Numbered from the stretch's first letter, positions 7,882 to 15,879 are shown. The stretch is DNA of 64,000 nt from Halomonas socia (GCF_010977575.1 NZ_CP048812.1:496001-560000), one strand, 5' to 3'. The notes: generated by a model not told the origin, from the sequence alone. A program made the numbers and translations.

Positions 7882-8096
7882 GCCGAGCCCTCCAGGGCGG
7901 CCAGGCGCCGCTCCAAGGTCTTTGTCAGCCAGGCGCGCAGTGCCTCCTGTTCCTGATCGGTGAGCACCAGCAGTCCATAGCTGGTGGCCACCTGGCCGGC
8001 GCTGGGCGCCTGCTTGCTAAGTGCGTAACGGGTGTGATCGATGGCGTCGGCGAGGTCACTGCTGCCCAGCTCCATCACGATGTCGGCGGGAGTCAT
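7878..8096 (-). CDS. Unknown 72-residue protein of the element
   Basis: The ORF begins in a 4-base overlap with the gene before it and ends in one with the gene after it. The product (MTPADIVMELGSSDLADAID...) is mostly helical and ends TKTLERRLAALEG, a possible coiled coil. No family is recognised; the overlaps make it a likely real gene. Confidence 0.5.
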   Translation of the reverse strand: MTPADIVMELGSSDLADAIDHTRYALSKQAPSAGQVATSYGLLVLTDQEQEALRAWLTKTLERRLAALEGSA

Positions 8097-8305
8097 GGCT
8101 GGCCCTCCAAGCGGTCGACGGCCTCGGCTATGGCATCGATACGATAGGTGAGCTGCTTGATGGCGGTATTGATGATCCCCTGCTCGAACTGGGTGAAAAC
8201 AGGCTGTTCACCATCGGCGCCATAGCGGCAGCCGTCGTCCTCGAGGATCTTCGTCAAGCCGTAGATGGTGGCGTTGACCTCCTCTAGCTGATCAGCAAGC
8301 CTCAT
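8093..8305 (-). CDS. Unknown 70-residue protein of the element
   Basis: The ORF overlaps the stop of the Icd-like frame by 4 bases (8302-8305). The product has two helices (MRLADQLEEVNATIYGLTKI and IINTAIKQLTYRIDAIAEAV) and looks like a small coiled-coil protein. No family is recognised. Confidence 0.5.
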   Translation of the reverse strand: MRLADQLEEVNATIYGLTKILEDDGCRYGADGEQPVFTQFEQGIINTAIKQLTYRIDAIAEAVDRLEGQP

Positions 8306-8475
8306 GACATCACCCCCTGGCCGGCGATGCTGGCTTCCAGGCGGCGGGCTTTCTCGATGTGGTGGTTGTAACGCTTCAGGCGGGTGCTGGCGCTGGAATC
8401 GCTGAACAGGGCGGCTCTGGCCATTGCCCGGTGGGCAGCGGCGCGCGCAGACGGATTGCGGGTAGGGAATAGCAT
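8302..8475 (-). CDS. Small basic protein in frame with the Icd-like ORF
   Basis: An internal ATG at 8475 is preceded by AAGGAGCCTCACC, the best ribosome site in this part of the element, so the last 57 residues of the longer frame (MLFPTRNPSARAAAHRAMAR..., basic and helical) are probably translated on their own. The site lies inside a hairpin (8482-8487 with 8497-8502) that would hide the GGAG, so translation may depend on how the leader folds. Function unknown. Confidence 0.5.
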   Translation of the reverse strand: MLFPTRNPSARAAAHRAMARAALFSDSSASTRLKRYNHHIEKARRLEASIAGQGVMS

Positions 8476-8751
8476 TGGTGAGGCTCCTTGATTCTTGGAG
8501 CCACCCCCGGCTGTCGCCAAACAGCGGTTGGGGGTGACTGTACGCGGGTTGGCGAACCGGGAATCAAGGAAACCGGCAGACCCAGAGGTCTCCCACGCAC
8601 AGCCACCATAGACGCAATGGACAGGCATGAAAAAAGCGCCTGCATCACGGTGGGCGCTTGTGCGCCTCGATTCACTCGGGTCGCCAAACCCGGCTGACGA
8701 TTTTGCGCCAGCACTGGGAGAGTAGCCCTGGGCGGTGACGGTCGTCAACAT
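8302..8751 (-). CDS. Icd/Ash-like protein (P4-type host division inhibitor family)
   Basis: The frame starts at ATG 8751, overlapping the alpA stop by one base (TGATG), and gives 149 residues. The part AKSSAGFGDPSESRR then AGAFFMPVHCVYGG follows the Ash/Icd pattern of P4-like satellites ('...SxAGxGxP...RxxFFxPVH...'), whose coding sequence overlaps the immunity RNA. In P4, icd overexpression blocks cell division. The frame contains the C4-like RNA region below, so some of its sequence may be conserved for the RNA and not for the peptide. Confidence 0.55.
   Translation of the reverse strand: MLTTVTAQGYSPSAGAKSSAGFGDPSESRRTSAHRDAGAFFMPVHCVYGGCAWETSGSAGFLDSRFANPRTVTPNRCLATAGGGSKNQGASPMLFPTRNPSARAAAHRAMARAALFSDSSASTRLKRYNHHIEKARRLEASIAGQGVMS
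8486..8569 (-). ncRNA. C4-like antisense RNA (P4/P1-type immunity RNA)
   Basis: Within the Icd-like frame lies a compact set of complementary segments. CCTTGATTC (8486-8494) pairs with GAATCAAGG (8561-8569). AGCCACCCCC (8499-8508) pairs with GGGGGTGACT (8530-8539) with one mismatch and encloses a GCTGT/ACAGC stem (8510-8514/8521-8525). A second small hairpin (8548-8559) has a loop complementary to the first loop (TTGGCG with CGCCAA on the minus strand). This arrangement beside alpA and icd/ash is that of the C4/CI RNA, which causes early transcription termination in P1, P7 and P4. Exact ends are not determined. Confidence 0.5.
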
Positions 8752-8948
8752 CAAGCCACCTCCCCACGCTCTGCCTGGCGGCTCTCGACCCAAGAATCGA
8801 CCTCGGACTCGAGCCAGGCAACAGCGCGGCCATTGGGGGTGAGTTTCACTGAACCGGGGAAGTCACCCTTCTTCATCAGGCGGTAAATGGTCGGGGTGCT
8901 GAGGCCGACGCGCTTGCGAACTTCGGGAAGTCTGAGAAGTGCTGCCAT
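8751..8948 (-). CDS. AlpA-family regulator/excisionase
   Basis: The 65-residue protein reads MAALLRLPEVRKRVGLSTPT, followed by IYRLMKKGDFPGSVKLTPNG and AVAWLESEVDSWVESR. This is the full AlpA/HTH_17 pattern (L...V....G.S..TIYR....G.FP......GR...W...EV..W). AlpA and P4 Vis proteins control integrase or late genes and act as excision factors. Position two genes from the integrase, directly upstream of the Icd/C4 region, fits that role. The stop overlaps the next start by one base. Confidence 0.85.
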   Translation of the reverse strand: MAALLRLPEVRKRVGLSTPTIYRLMKKGDFPGSVKLTPNGRAVAWLESEVDSWVESRQAERGEVA

Positions 8949-9025
8949 GCCGTGAATCCTCTTGATAGGTTGGCATGGCTAATGCTGGGCGGGTTTGGGG
9001 GCGGGGTCAGGGTGCAAAAAACTTG

Positions 9026-9634
9026 CTATTTCTTGCCCTTGGCGCCCTGAATGGCGGCCCTGATTCGGCTTATGGGCCAGTCACGGCCGTACTCGATCCC
9101 CAGCCGATCAGCCTCCTTAAGAATGGCTTGCCAGCGGTCACGGGAGCTCAGGTGCTTGTCAGCCAGGGAACGAAGATCATCACGCTTGGCCCAGCTCTTA
9201 ACGGTCTCTGCTGATCCCACGCCGTGCGCAATGGCGGCCCTGATTCGGCTTATGGGCCAGTCACGGCCGTACTCGATCCCCAGCCGATCAGCCTCCTTAA
9301 GAATGGCTTGCCAGCGGTCACGGGAGCTCAGGTGCTTGTCAGCCAGGGAACGAAGATCATCACGCTTGGCCCAGCTCTTAACGGTCTCTGCTGATCCCAC
9401 GCCGTGCGCAATGGCGGCCCGGTCGGCGGCTTCCTCCAGCGTCAGGCCCTCAACCTGCAGGCGGCGCATCGTTATTACGGCGTTATACCTAGGGCCGTGG
9501 GTCTCCATGGTTGGCGCCCGCTTCGGGCGACCCCTGGGCAGCTTCACCACGTCAGCGATCTGTCGCCGCTGGTCTGCCGTCAGGTCAGCTTGCCGGATGG
9601 TCGCCAGCAGCCTCTCGAACTCCTCGCCCCTCAC
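9026..9634 (-). CDS. Unknown DNA-binding-like protein with an exact internal 60-residue duplication
   Basis: The 202-residue ORF overlaps the integrase stop by 4 bases (ATGA). The N-terminal part reads FERLLATIRQADLTADQRRQ then KLPRGRPKRAPT. The rest contains a 60-residue unit, beginning IAHGVGSAETVKSWAKRDDL and ending YGRDWPISRIRAA, present twice with identical DNA. The unit has helix-turn-helix character (the segment with SAETVKSWAKR). Without the duplication the protein would be 142 residues. No family is recognised. Coupling to integrase suggests a role in recombination or its control. Confidence 0.6.
   Translation of the reverse strand: MRGEEFERLLATIRQADLTADQRRQIADVVKLPRGRPKRAPTMETHGPRYNAVITMRRLQVEGLTLEEAADRAAIAHGVGSAETVKSWAKRDDLRSLADKHLSSRDRWQAILKEADRLGIEYGRDWPISRIRAAIAHGVGSAETVKSWAKRDDLRSLADKHLSSRDRWQAILKEADRLGIEYGRDWPISRIRAAIQGAKGKK
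9050..9420. repeat. Exact 180-bp tandem duplication with 11-bp flanking homology
   Basis: Bases 9050-9229 and 9230-9409 are identical throughout, and the first 11 bases (AATGGCGGCCC) occur a third time at 9410-9420. The period of 180 keeps the reading frame. The 11-bp triplet is the expected footprint of slippage or unequal exchange between two short pre-existing repeats. Complete identity means the event is recent, or that the assembly has repeated a segment. Confidence 0.95.
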
Positions 9635-10878
9635 GCCTGCCCCCGGATAGGCACCACGTTGCCGGTGCCGTCCCGGAGCGCCTCCAGGTAGTCCGCCCAG
9701 CTCTGCAGCATCTCCCGGCGCTGCTCGAGGAACTGCGTCCGGTTATAGGCGCGGCCATTGGCATCGCGCACCTTGTGGGCGAGCTGCTGCTCGATATGCT
9801 CGGGTGAGTAGTTCAGGCGCTCGGCAAGGATGGTGCGGGCCATGGCGCGGAAACCGTGGGCGGTCATCCTGTTCTTGAAGCCGAGGTAATCCAGGGCGGC
9901 GCCGATGGTGCTGTCGCTCATGGGGCGGGCATTGCTGCGAGCGTTGGGGAAGACGTATTCGCTGCCGCCAGTGAGGCCGTGAAGGTCACGCAGGATCGCC
10001 ACAGCCTGACGCGGCAGCGGGACGATCAGCGGATCGGCGTTCTTGCTCGGCTGGAATGACCAGGTTGCCGCCTCGAGGTCGAAGTCGACCCACTTGGCGG
10101 TACGCAGCTCACCAGGGCGAACGAACACCAGCGGCGCCAGGTTGATGGCGGCCACCACCACCGGCGTGCCCCCGTAGCCGTCCAGCGCCTTGAGTAGGGC
10201 CGGTATCTCCTTGGGGTCGGTGATCGCGGCAAAGTGCTTGGTCTTGGCTCGCCGGAGACTGCCACGCAGGTCAGCCGTAGGATCACGGCGGGCCTTGCCG
10301 GTAGAAATGGCGTAGCGGAAGACCTGGCCGCACACGGTCTTGATCCTCGAGGCGGTCTCGAGGTGGCCGCGCTTCTCTACTTTGCGCAGACAATCCAACA
10401 GCTCTGGCGGACTGATCTCACCAACGGGGCGATGCCCCAGCGTCGGGAAGATGTCGCGCTCCAGGCGGCGCTTATTGCGGTCGTAGTGGGCCGGCACCAC
10501 CTCATGCTTATGGATGTGCTCCAGCCACTCGGTGGCCACGGCCTTGAAGGTATTGTCGGCGGCTGCCCTGCCCTGCTCCTTGGCGAGCCGCTTGGCGGTG
10601 CTGGGGTCTAGCCCCTGCGCCAGCAGCTCCTTGGCATCGTCGCGGGCCTTGCGGGCCTGCGCCAGCGAGACCCGGCCGGCTCCCTCGCCATATACGCCGA
10701 TCGCCAGGCGCTTCTCCTTGCCGTGGTAGCGATACTTCAACCGCCAGTACATGCCCCCAGCCGGCGTGATTTCCAGGTACATGCCCCCACCATCGGCAAG
10801 GCGGTATGTCTTGTCTCGGGGCTTGGCGTTGCGAACCGCGGTGGCGGTCAATTTATTGAGCTGGCGCAGGGTCGACAT
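9631..10878 (-). CDS. P4-type tyrosine integrase
   Basis: The 415-residue enzyme has the N-terminal DUF4102-type arm-binding domain (LTATAVRNAKPRDKTYRLAD), a core-binding domain, and a catalytic domain with Arg in VRPGELRTAKW, His-x-x-Arg in AHGFRAMARTIL, a second His in QQLAHKVRD, and the nucleophile Tyr in RAYNRTQFLEQR. It starts at ATG 10878 behind GGGAGGTG. It sits 166 bases from the tRNA-Lys gene whose 3' end forms the attachment site, so it is the integrase of this element. The tRNA terminator at 10979 shields it from tRNA transcription. Confidence 0.95.
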   Translation of the reverse strand: MSTLRQLNKLTATAVRNAKPRDKTYRLADGGGMYLEITPAGGMYWRLKYRYHGKEKRLAIGVYGEGAGRVSLAQARKARDDAKELLAQGLDPSTAKRLAKEQGRAAADNTFKAVATEWLEHIHKHEVVPAHYDRNKRRLERDIFPTLGHRPVGEISPPELLDCLRKVEKRGHLETASRIKTVCGQVFRYAISTGKARRDPTADLRGSLRRAKTKHFAAITDPKEIPALLKALDGYGGTPVVVAAINLAPLVFVRPGELRTAKWVDFDLEAATWSFQPSKNADPLIVPLPRQAVAILRDLHGLTGGSEYVFPNARSNARPMSDSTIGAALDYLGFKNRMTAHGFRAMARTILAERLNYSPEHIEQQLAHKVRDANGRAYNRTQFLEQRREMLQSWADYLEALRDGTGNVVPIRGQA

Positions 10879-10910
10879 GGCGGGGGCACCTCCCGGCCGC
10901 AGTGGGGTTT

Positions 10911-10930
10911 TGCCCCCACTTATGCCCCCT
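10911..10930. promoter_or_regulatory. Possible right arm-type integrase binding site
   Basis: This 20-mer (TGCCCCCACTTATGCCCCCT) lies between the integrase start and the tRNA and is the partner of 3010-3029 (17 of 20 identical). The related TACATGCCCCC also occurs twice inside the integrase gene at 10748-10758 and 10778-10788. Its position would also let a bound protein repress the integrase promoter. Confidence 0.4.
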
Positions 10931-10978
10931 GGGATGGCGATAAGTCAAGATAAGATTAGAGAAGCACAGACAACAAAA

Positions 10979-10996
10979 AAGCGCCCGAAGGCGCTT
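10979..10996 (-). terminator. Terminator downstream of the tRNA-Lys genes, inside the element
   Basis: On the minus strand AAGCGCC-TTCG-GGCGCTT is followed by TTTTGTTG, a classic intrinsic terminator with a UUCG loop. It lies 48 bases past the tRNA 3' end and before the integrase. Since it is inside the element, the element seems to bring its own replacement for the terminator it displaced. Confidence 0.85.
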
Positions 10997-11043
10997 CTTT
11001 GCTGGCTTGCAGAGACCTAGTGATAAGTCTTGAAGCCTATATA

Positions 11044-11057
11044 TGGTGGGTCGTGTA
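11044..11057 (-). repeat. Right attachment site core (within tRNA-Lys)
   Basis: The same 14 bases as 2931-2944, here forming the 3' end of the intact tRNA-Lys gene including CCA. Integration thus leaves the tRNA complete. Confidence 0.75.
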
Positions 11058-11119
11058 GGATTCGAACCTACGACCAATTGGTTAAAAGCCAACTGCTCTA
11101 CCAACTGAGCTAACGACCC
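11044..11119 (-). tRNA. tRNA-Lys (anticodon TTT), element-proximal copy
   Basis: The 76-nt gene reads GGGTCGTTAGCTCAGTTGGT and onward, with the anticodon loop CTTTTAA (anticodon TTT), T-arm GGTTCGAATCC, and encoded CCA. The acceptor arms GGGTCGT and ACGACCC pair fully. Its 3' end is the integration site of the element. Confidence 0.97.
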
Positions 11120-11157
11120 GCAACCGTAAGCAAGAGGCGCTTACGCAACGGCGGATA

Positions 11158-11233
11158 TGGTGGGTCGTGTAGGATTCGAACCTACGACCAATTGGTTAAA
11201 AGCCAACTGCTCTACCAACTGAGCTAACGACCC
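11158..11233 (-). tRNA. tRNA-Lys (anticodon TTT), promoter-proximal copy
   Basis: Identical in sequence to the copy at 11044-11119, including the encoded CCA, and 38 bp upstream of it. The two are almost certainly one transcript from the promoter at 11288-11316. Confidence 0.97.
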
Positions 11234-11287
11234 GCCGCCATCTGACGACAGGGGCCACGTCATGTTTCCCCTCCCGACAGGGCGCAC

Positions 11288-11316
11288 ATATTACCCATGG
11301 CACCCGGTGATGACAA
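11288..11316 (-). promoter_or_regulatory. Sigma-70 promoter of the tRNA-Lys pair
   Basis: TTGTCA and TAATAT are separated by exactly 17 bp on the minus strand (11311-11316 and 11288-11293). Transcription would start near 11281, about 48 bases before the first tRNA. Both hexamers are close to consensus. Confidence 0.75.
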
Positions 11317-11354
11317 GCCTTTTCGTGCCAACTCCCGAGCGTTTCGTTCCCGCC

Positions 11355-12212
11355 TCAGGGCTTACGCGTGCCCTTGGGCTTGCGCATCGCCTGCACCGGA
11401 CGCCGCTTGTTCTTGTCGCGGCTCCAGCGATTCTTCTCGTCCGGCGTCAGCTCCGGCACCTTGCGGCTGGCAAGCCCCGCCAGTGTAGCGAGATCGTCGA
11501 CCTCGTCCTGGGTCAGCTCGGTCCACTCGCCGGCCTTGGCCCGCTTGTCGAGGAAGATATTGCCATAGCGCACCCGCTTGAGGCGGCTGACGGTGAGCCC
11601 CTGGGATTCCCACAGCCGGCGCACCTCGCGGTTGCGGCCCTCCATGATCACCACGTGGAACCAGGTGTTGATGCCCTCGCCGCCAAACTCCTGGACGTCG
11701 CTGAAGCGCGCCGGGCCGTCCTCGAGCATCACTCCTTCGACCATCGCCACCACCTGCTCGCGGCGCACCTCGCCCATCACCCGCACCGCATATTCGCGCT
11801 CCACTTCGGTGGAGGGGTGCATCAGCTTGTTGGCCAGCTCGCCGTCGGTGGTGAACAGCAGCAGGCCGCTGGTGTTGATATCCAAACGACCGATGGCGAT
11901 CCAGCGCTCGCCCTTGAGACGCGGTAGCCGTTCGAACACGGTACGCCGCCCTTCCGGGTCCTTGCGCGTGCACAGCTCGCCCTCGGGCTTGTTGTACATG
12001 ATCACCCGTCGCGGGGTCTCCTCGGCGCCGCGCAGGGTCACCGGGCGGTCGTCGAAGGTGACCTTGTCGCGCATCTCGATGCGGTCGCCGAGGGTTGCCA
12101 GCTGGCCGTTGACCTTGACTCGCCCGGCGCTGATGGCGGTTTCCATCTCGCGGCGCGAGCCCAGGCCGGCACGCGCCAGGACCTTCTGCAATTTTTCCGT
12201 GGTAGTCGTCAT
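11355..12212 (-). CDS. rluB: 23S rRNA pseudouridine(2605) synthase RluB
   Basis: RluB makes pseudouridine 2605 in 23S rRNA. The 285-residue protein has an N-terminal S4 RNA-binding domain ([20 protein letters not shown]) and the RluB/RsuA catalytic domain with the catalytic Asp in [20 protein letters not shown], plus [12 protein letters not shown]. The lysine/arginine-rich tail is usual. It overlaps the scpB stop by 4 bases and is the last gene of scpA-scpB-rluB, an arrangement common in gammaproteobacteria. Confidence 0.95.
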   Translation of the reverse strand: MTTTTEKLQKVLARAGLGSRREMETAISAGRVKVNGQLATLGDRIEMRDKVTFDDRPVTLRGAEETPRRVIMYNKPEGELCTRKDPEGRRTVFERLPRLKGERWIAIGRLDINTSGLLLFTTDGELANKLMHPSTEVEREYAVRVMGEVRREQVVAMVEGVMLEDGPARFSDVQEFGGEGINTWFHVVIMEGRNREVRRLWESQGLTVSRLKRVRYGNIFLDKRAKAGEWTELTQDEVDDLATLAGLASRKVPELTPDEKNRWSRDKNKRRPVQAMRKPKGTRKP

Positions 12213-13021
12213 GAGTCGTCTGACATCTCGTCTGTAGAGGATTCCACGCCCCCGCGTCCGTCATCATCGACGCTCTCGGGGGCGCGTTCGGCCAGGCGGG
12301 CTTCGAGATCGGCGAAGCTCAGCCTGGGCCGCGTGGACGCCGTCCCGGCGTGTGATTCGGCGTCGACCATCCCGGTCGTCGCCTGCTGCTGTGGTGTATC
12401 TTGCTCGGCCGCCGCGTGCTGCTGAGCGGCGCCAGCGTTATCCATTGCGTCCTGCTCGAAGCTGGCATGCAGCGCGTCGAAATCCTTGAGTTCGTGCATC
12501 GGCGGCAGCGCGTCCAGCGTCTTGAGGCCGAAGTCGTCGAGGAACTGGCGCGTGGTGGCATACACCGATGGCCGCCCCGGCACGTCGCGCTGGCCGACCA
12601 CGCGGATCCAGCCACGCTCGGCCAGGGTACGCATGATCGAGCTGCTCACTGCCACCCCGCGCACCTCCTCGATATCGCCGCGGGTCACCGGTTGGCGATA
12701 GGCGATCAGCGCCAGGGTCTCGAGCAGCGCCCGCGAATAGCGCTGCGGGCGCTCGTCCCACAGCCGCGACACCCACGGCGAGAGCCGCGAGCGAATCCGC
12801 AGCTGAAACCCCGAGGCAGTCTCGATCAGCTCCAGGGCGCCCTGGTCGAGGCGCTCGCCGAGTCGCACCAGCGCCGCGCGCAGTTCGCTGCGCGGCGGCC
12901 GCTCATGGTCGTCGAACAGCGCCTCGAGCCGCTCCGGCGAGAGCGGCTCGCCGGCGGCCAGCAGCGCCGCCTCGAGGATCTCGTCCAGGGGGCTCACCGG
13001 ATCGCTGATGCGCGTGTTCAT
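12209..13021 (-). CDS. scpB: Segregation and condensation protein ScpB
   Basis: ScpB is the winged-helix kleisin-associated subunit that binds ScpA and SMC to compact and segregate the chromosome. The 270-residue protein starts [20 protein letters not shown] and has the conserved [20 protein letters not shown] and [19 protein letters not shown] segments. The C-terminal 80 residues (after about 190) are low-complexity and acidic/glutamine-rich, as in related species. It overlaps scpA and rluB by 4 bases each, so the three genes are coupled. Confidence 0.95.
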   Translation of the reverse strand: MNTRISDPVSPLDEILEAALLAAGEPLSPERLEALFDDHERPPRSELRAALVRLGERLDQGALELIETASGFQLRIRSRLSPWVSRLWDERPQRYSRALLETLALIAYRQPVTRGDIEEVRGVAVSSSIMRTLAERGWIRVVGQRDVPGRPSVYATTRQFLDDFGLKTLDALPPMHELKDFDALHASFEQDAMDNAGAAQQHAAAEQDTPQQQATTGMVDAESHAGTASTRPRLSFADLEARLAERAPESVDDDGRGGVESSTDEMSDDS

Positions 13022-13938
13022 GATGGCGGTAGCGCTTCCTCATGGTCTTCGAAGGGGCTCTCGCCTGCCTCGTGTTCTGCCTCGTCGTCGGGGGCCTCGT
13101 CGGCGTCGCCGGCCAGCCGCGCACGCACGTGGATCGGCGACAGCGGCGCATTCTGCACGATCTCGATCAGCGCCTCCTTGGCCAGTTCGAGGATCGCCAT
13201 GAACGTCACGATCACCCCAGGGCGGCCCTCCTCGAGGGTGAACAGCGCCTCGAAGGGGGTGTAGTGCTGATGCTCGAGCCGCGCCATGATCGCCAGCATG
13301 CGCTCGCGGGTAGAGAGCACCTCGCGGCTGATCTGGTGCGACTGGGTAAGCTCGGCGCGGCGCAGGATACCCGACAGCGCCGCCAATAGCTCGTCGAGTT
13401 CGACCTCGGGATGAATCACCCGCGACTCCAGCGGCGGCAACCCGGCCTGGGCGGGAAACCAGTCGCGCCCCAGACGCGGCAGCTCACCCAGCGTCTCGGC
13501 GGCGTGCTTGAGCCGCTCGTACTCCTGCAGGCGGCGGATCAGCTCGGCGCGCGGATCGCCCTCGTCGTCCTCGTCATCGCCCTTGGGCGGGCGCGGCAGC
13601 AGCGTGCGCGACTTGATCTCGGCCAGCATCGCCGCCATCAGCAGGTACTCGCCGGCCAGCTCGATCTCCATCGCCTTCATCAGCTCGACGTACTCGATGT
13701 ACTGATGGGTGATGGCGGCCACGTCGATGCTCAGAATATCCAGGTTCTGACGCCGGATCAGGTAGAGCAGCAGATCCAGCGGCCCCTCGAAGGTCTCGAG
13801 GAACACCCGCAGCGCCTCCGGCGGAATATACAGGTCCTCCGGCGGCGCATAGACTGGCTCGTTGAGCACCCGCGCGAATAGCTCGCCCTGCAGCGGCGTG
13901 GGGATTTCCTCGACGGCGGTGGTGGGCGTCTCGCTCAC
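13018..13938 (-). CDS. scpA: Segregation and condensation protein ScpA
   Basis: ScpA is the kleisin that bridges SMC heads. The 306-residue protein has the N-terminal domain FEGPLDLLLYLIRRQNLDIL with YLLMAAMLAEIKSRTLLPRP, and a C-terminal winged helix (VIVTFMAILELAKEALIEIV). The N-terminal 40 residues and the acidic C-terminus are longer than in Bacillus, as usual in this group. It is the first gene of the scpA-scpB-rluB operon; no clear promoter was identified in the short gap (13939-14014) before it. Confidence 0.95.
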   Translation of the reverse strand: MSETPTTAVEEIPTPLQGELFARVLNEPVYAPPEDLYIPPEALRVFLETFEGPLDLLLYLIRRQNLDILSIDVAAITHQYIEYVELMKAMEIELAGEYLLMAAMLAEIKSRTLLPRPPKGDDEDDEGDPRAELIRRLQEYERLKHAAETLGELPRLGRDWFPAQAGLPPLESRVIHPEVELDELLAALSGILRRAELTQSHQISREVLSTRERMLAIMARLEHQHYTPFEALFTLEEGRPGVIVTFMAILELAKEALIEIVQNAPLSPIHVRARLAGDADEAPDDEAEHEAGESPFEDHEEALPPS

Positions 13939-14014
13939 GCGTGGCCTGGCCTCCTGCGGCGTCTTTCGGCAAAGAGTCGATCAAGGGTGCAGTCTAGCAA
14001 GAGACGTGCGCCGC

Positions 14015-15871
14015 TCACAGCGTCGCGCTGTCGGCGCGGCGATAGCGGCCAGTGTAGTCGAACAGCTTCTCGCGCACCTGCCAGTGGCGGCCGACCTTGC
14101 GCCCGACCACGAAGTCCGGGGCGCGCAGGCGGCGCTGCTCGTCGACCACCTCTTGCGGGCTGGTGGGACGCCAGGTAATCCCCGGCGCACGCAGGTGGTC
14201 GCGCAGGAAGACCGCATGGAAGGCGCCGCGCTGGGCCCGGGTCTCGAGAGCGAACCACTCGGCCAGGGTGGCGCCGTCCTCATCGTGGTAGGTGACCTTG
14301 AGGCGCGGCATGCCTCGGCCATTGACGGTGGCCTCGAGCTGCATGCCGGTCACCCGCAGCACCCGGGCATCCTTGAGCCTGAGCGCCGCCTTGAGCTTGT
14401 CGTCAGCATCGACCAGCAGCGTCTGGCAGCCGTGACAGCGCCGCGCGGCGATATCGTTCTCGGCGCCACACTCGCCGCACATCTTGAAGCGGAAGCGGAA
14501 CGTACATTGCCTCATCGCCGGCGTTGATGTCGTGCTTTTAGCGCGGCTTCGGGCGCTATCGACAACCAGCCCCTGGCAGCGGCGGCCGAAGTGTTCGATG
14601 ACCAGCTCGCCGTCGCGCTTGCCCCAGAACAGGTTGGCGTGGCCGCACTCGGGGCACTCGACCTGCACCGGCTCGGCGTCGGAGGCGGGCTTGGGTGCGC
14701 CTACCTCCGGGGCGTAGAGATCCCAGGGGTTACCGGCGTAGTCGAGGATCAGGCAGTCCTGCTTGCCCGGTGCCAGGCGCAGGCCGCGGCCGACGATCTG
14801 CTGGTAGAGGCCCACCGACTCGGTGGGGCGCAGGATGGCGATCAGGTCGACGTGAGGCGCGTCGAAGCCGGTGGTCAGCACCGCCACATTGACCAGGTAC
14901 TTGATCGCGCGGGCCTTGAAGGCGGCAATAATCGCCTCGCGCTCGCGCCCCGGGGTGGCGCCGGTGATCAACGCCGCCTCGCCGGCCGGCAGGTAACCGA
15001 GAATCTCCTCGGCGTGGGCCACCGTAGCGGCGAAGATCATCACCCCCTGGCGCTCGGCGGCGCGCGCCACCACCTCGGCGATGATCCCCGGGGTGGCGCG
15101 GTGGCCGGCAACGACACGGTTGAGCTCCTCCTCGCGGTAGAGACCGCTGGCCGCCGGCGCAAGCGCCGAGAAGTCGTAGCCTGCCACCGCCGCATCGATG
15201 CGCGTCGGCGGCGCCAGGTAGCCCTGCTTGACCATCAGCCGCAGCGGCTGCTCGAACACGCAGTCGCGAAAGAAGCACGTCTCGTCGCCACGCACCATGC
15301 CGTGATAGTGGCGGTGGTAGATGAAGCCCTGGCCCAGCCGGAAGGGCGTGGCAGTGAGCCCCAGCACCTTGAGGCGGGGATTACGCCGCTGGAGATGCGC
15401 GATCACCTGACGGTAGCTCGAATCGTCGCCCAGCGAGACCCGGTGGCACTCGTCGATCACCAGCAGCGTGAAGGCGCCCTGCCCCGCCTCCTCTGCGTCG
15501 AAGGCGTCGAGGTTCCGGACCACCGACTGCACCGAGCCGAACACCACCTGGCGACCGCTCTCCTTGCGCCCTAGCCCGGCGCTGAAGATGTCCGCTTCCA
15601 ATCCGTAGGCGAGGTACTTGGCGTGGTTCTGCTCGACCAACTCGCGGACATGCGCCAGCACCAGCACCCGGCCCCGGGCCAGGCGCGCCAGCTCGGCGAT
15701 CACCAGCGACTTGCCGCTGCCGGTGGGCAGTACCACCAGCGCCGGGTCATCGCTGGCACGGAAATGCTCGACCACCCGGCCTACCGCCTGCTGCTGGTAG
15801 GGGCGCAGCACCGGCGGTGAAGACGGCGAAGGCGGCCCGCAGGCCGCCTCGCTAGGGTCGTGCTGTGCCAC
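14015..15871 (-). CDS. radD: RadD-like DEAD/DEAH-box DNA repair helicase
   Basis: The 618-residue protein is a superfamily 2 ATPase: Q-motif-like [16 protein letters not shown], Walker [13 protein letters not shown] box ([10 protein letters not shown]), motif [11 protein letters not shown], and motif [16 protein letters not shown] zinc-binding region follows ([13 protein letters not shown] with later CGECG and CHGC), then EHFGRRCQG; this C-terminal part is the hallmark of RadD (YejH), which acts with SSB and RecA in recombination repair. No ATG is available near the start; I use GTG 15871, nine bases after the purL stop. The frame is open further only through purL sequence. Confidence 0.85.
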   Translation of the reverse strand: MAQHDPSEAACGPPSPSSPPVLRPYQQQAVGRVVEHFRASDDPALVVLPTGSGKSLVIAELARLARGRVLVLAHVRELVEQNHAKYLAYGLEADIFSAGLGRKESGRQVVFGSVQSVVRNLDAFDAEEAGQGAFTLLVIDECHRVSLGDDSSYRQVIAHLQRRNPRLKVLGLTATPFRLGQGFIYHRHYHGMVRGDETCFFRDCVFEQPLRLMVKQGYLAPPTRIDAAVAGYDFSALAPAASGLYREEELNRVVAGHRATPGIIAEVVARAAERQGVMIFAATVAHAEEILGYLPAGEAALITGATPGREREAIIAAFKARAIKYLVNVAVLTTGFDAPHVDLIAILRPTESVGLYQQIVGRGLRLAPGKQDCLILDYAGNPWDLYAPEVGAPKPASDAEPVQVECPECGHANLFWGKRDGELVIEHFGRRCQGLVVDSARSRAKSTTSTPAMRQCTFRFRFKMCGECGAENDIAARRCHGCQTLLVDADDKLKAALRLKDARVLRVTGMQLEATVNGRGMPRLKVTYHDEDGATLAEWFALETRAQRGAFHAVFLRDHLRAPGITWRPTSPQEVVDEQRRLRAPDFVVGRKVGRHWQVREKLFDYTGRYRRADSATL

Positions 15872-15879
15872 GTGCAGGC

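Larger units (their letters stand above)
2931..11057. mobile_element. 8.1-kb integrative element, phage-satellite-like, in tRNA-Lys
   Basis: The element is bounded by the 14-bp direct repeat at 2931-2944 and 11044-11057 and has an integrase beside the tRNA. All genes are on the minus strand, tightly packed with ATGA or TGATG overlaps, as in one or two long transcripts. The order from the tRNA is integrase, duplicated-domain protein, AlpA, Icd-like ORF with C4-like RNA, small ORFs, HTH protein, winged-helix protein, iteron-like repeats, zinc ribbon, M41-like protein, small ORF, capsid-like protein and small ORFs. I find no primase, helicase, portal, large terminase, tail, toxin or resistance gene. 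The AlpA/C4/Icd control module and the integrase resemble P4-type satellites; the capsid-like gene recalls capsid-forming satellites. Assignment to a known satellite class is inference. Confidence 0.8.
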
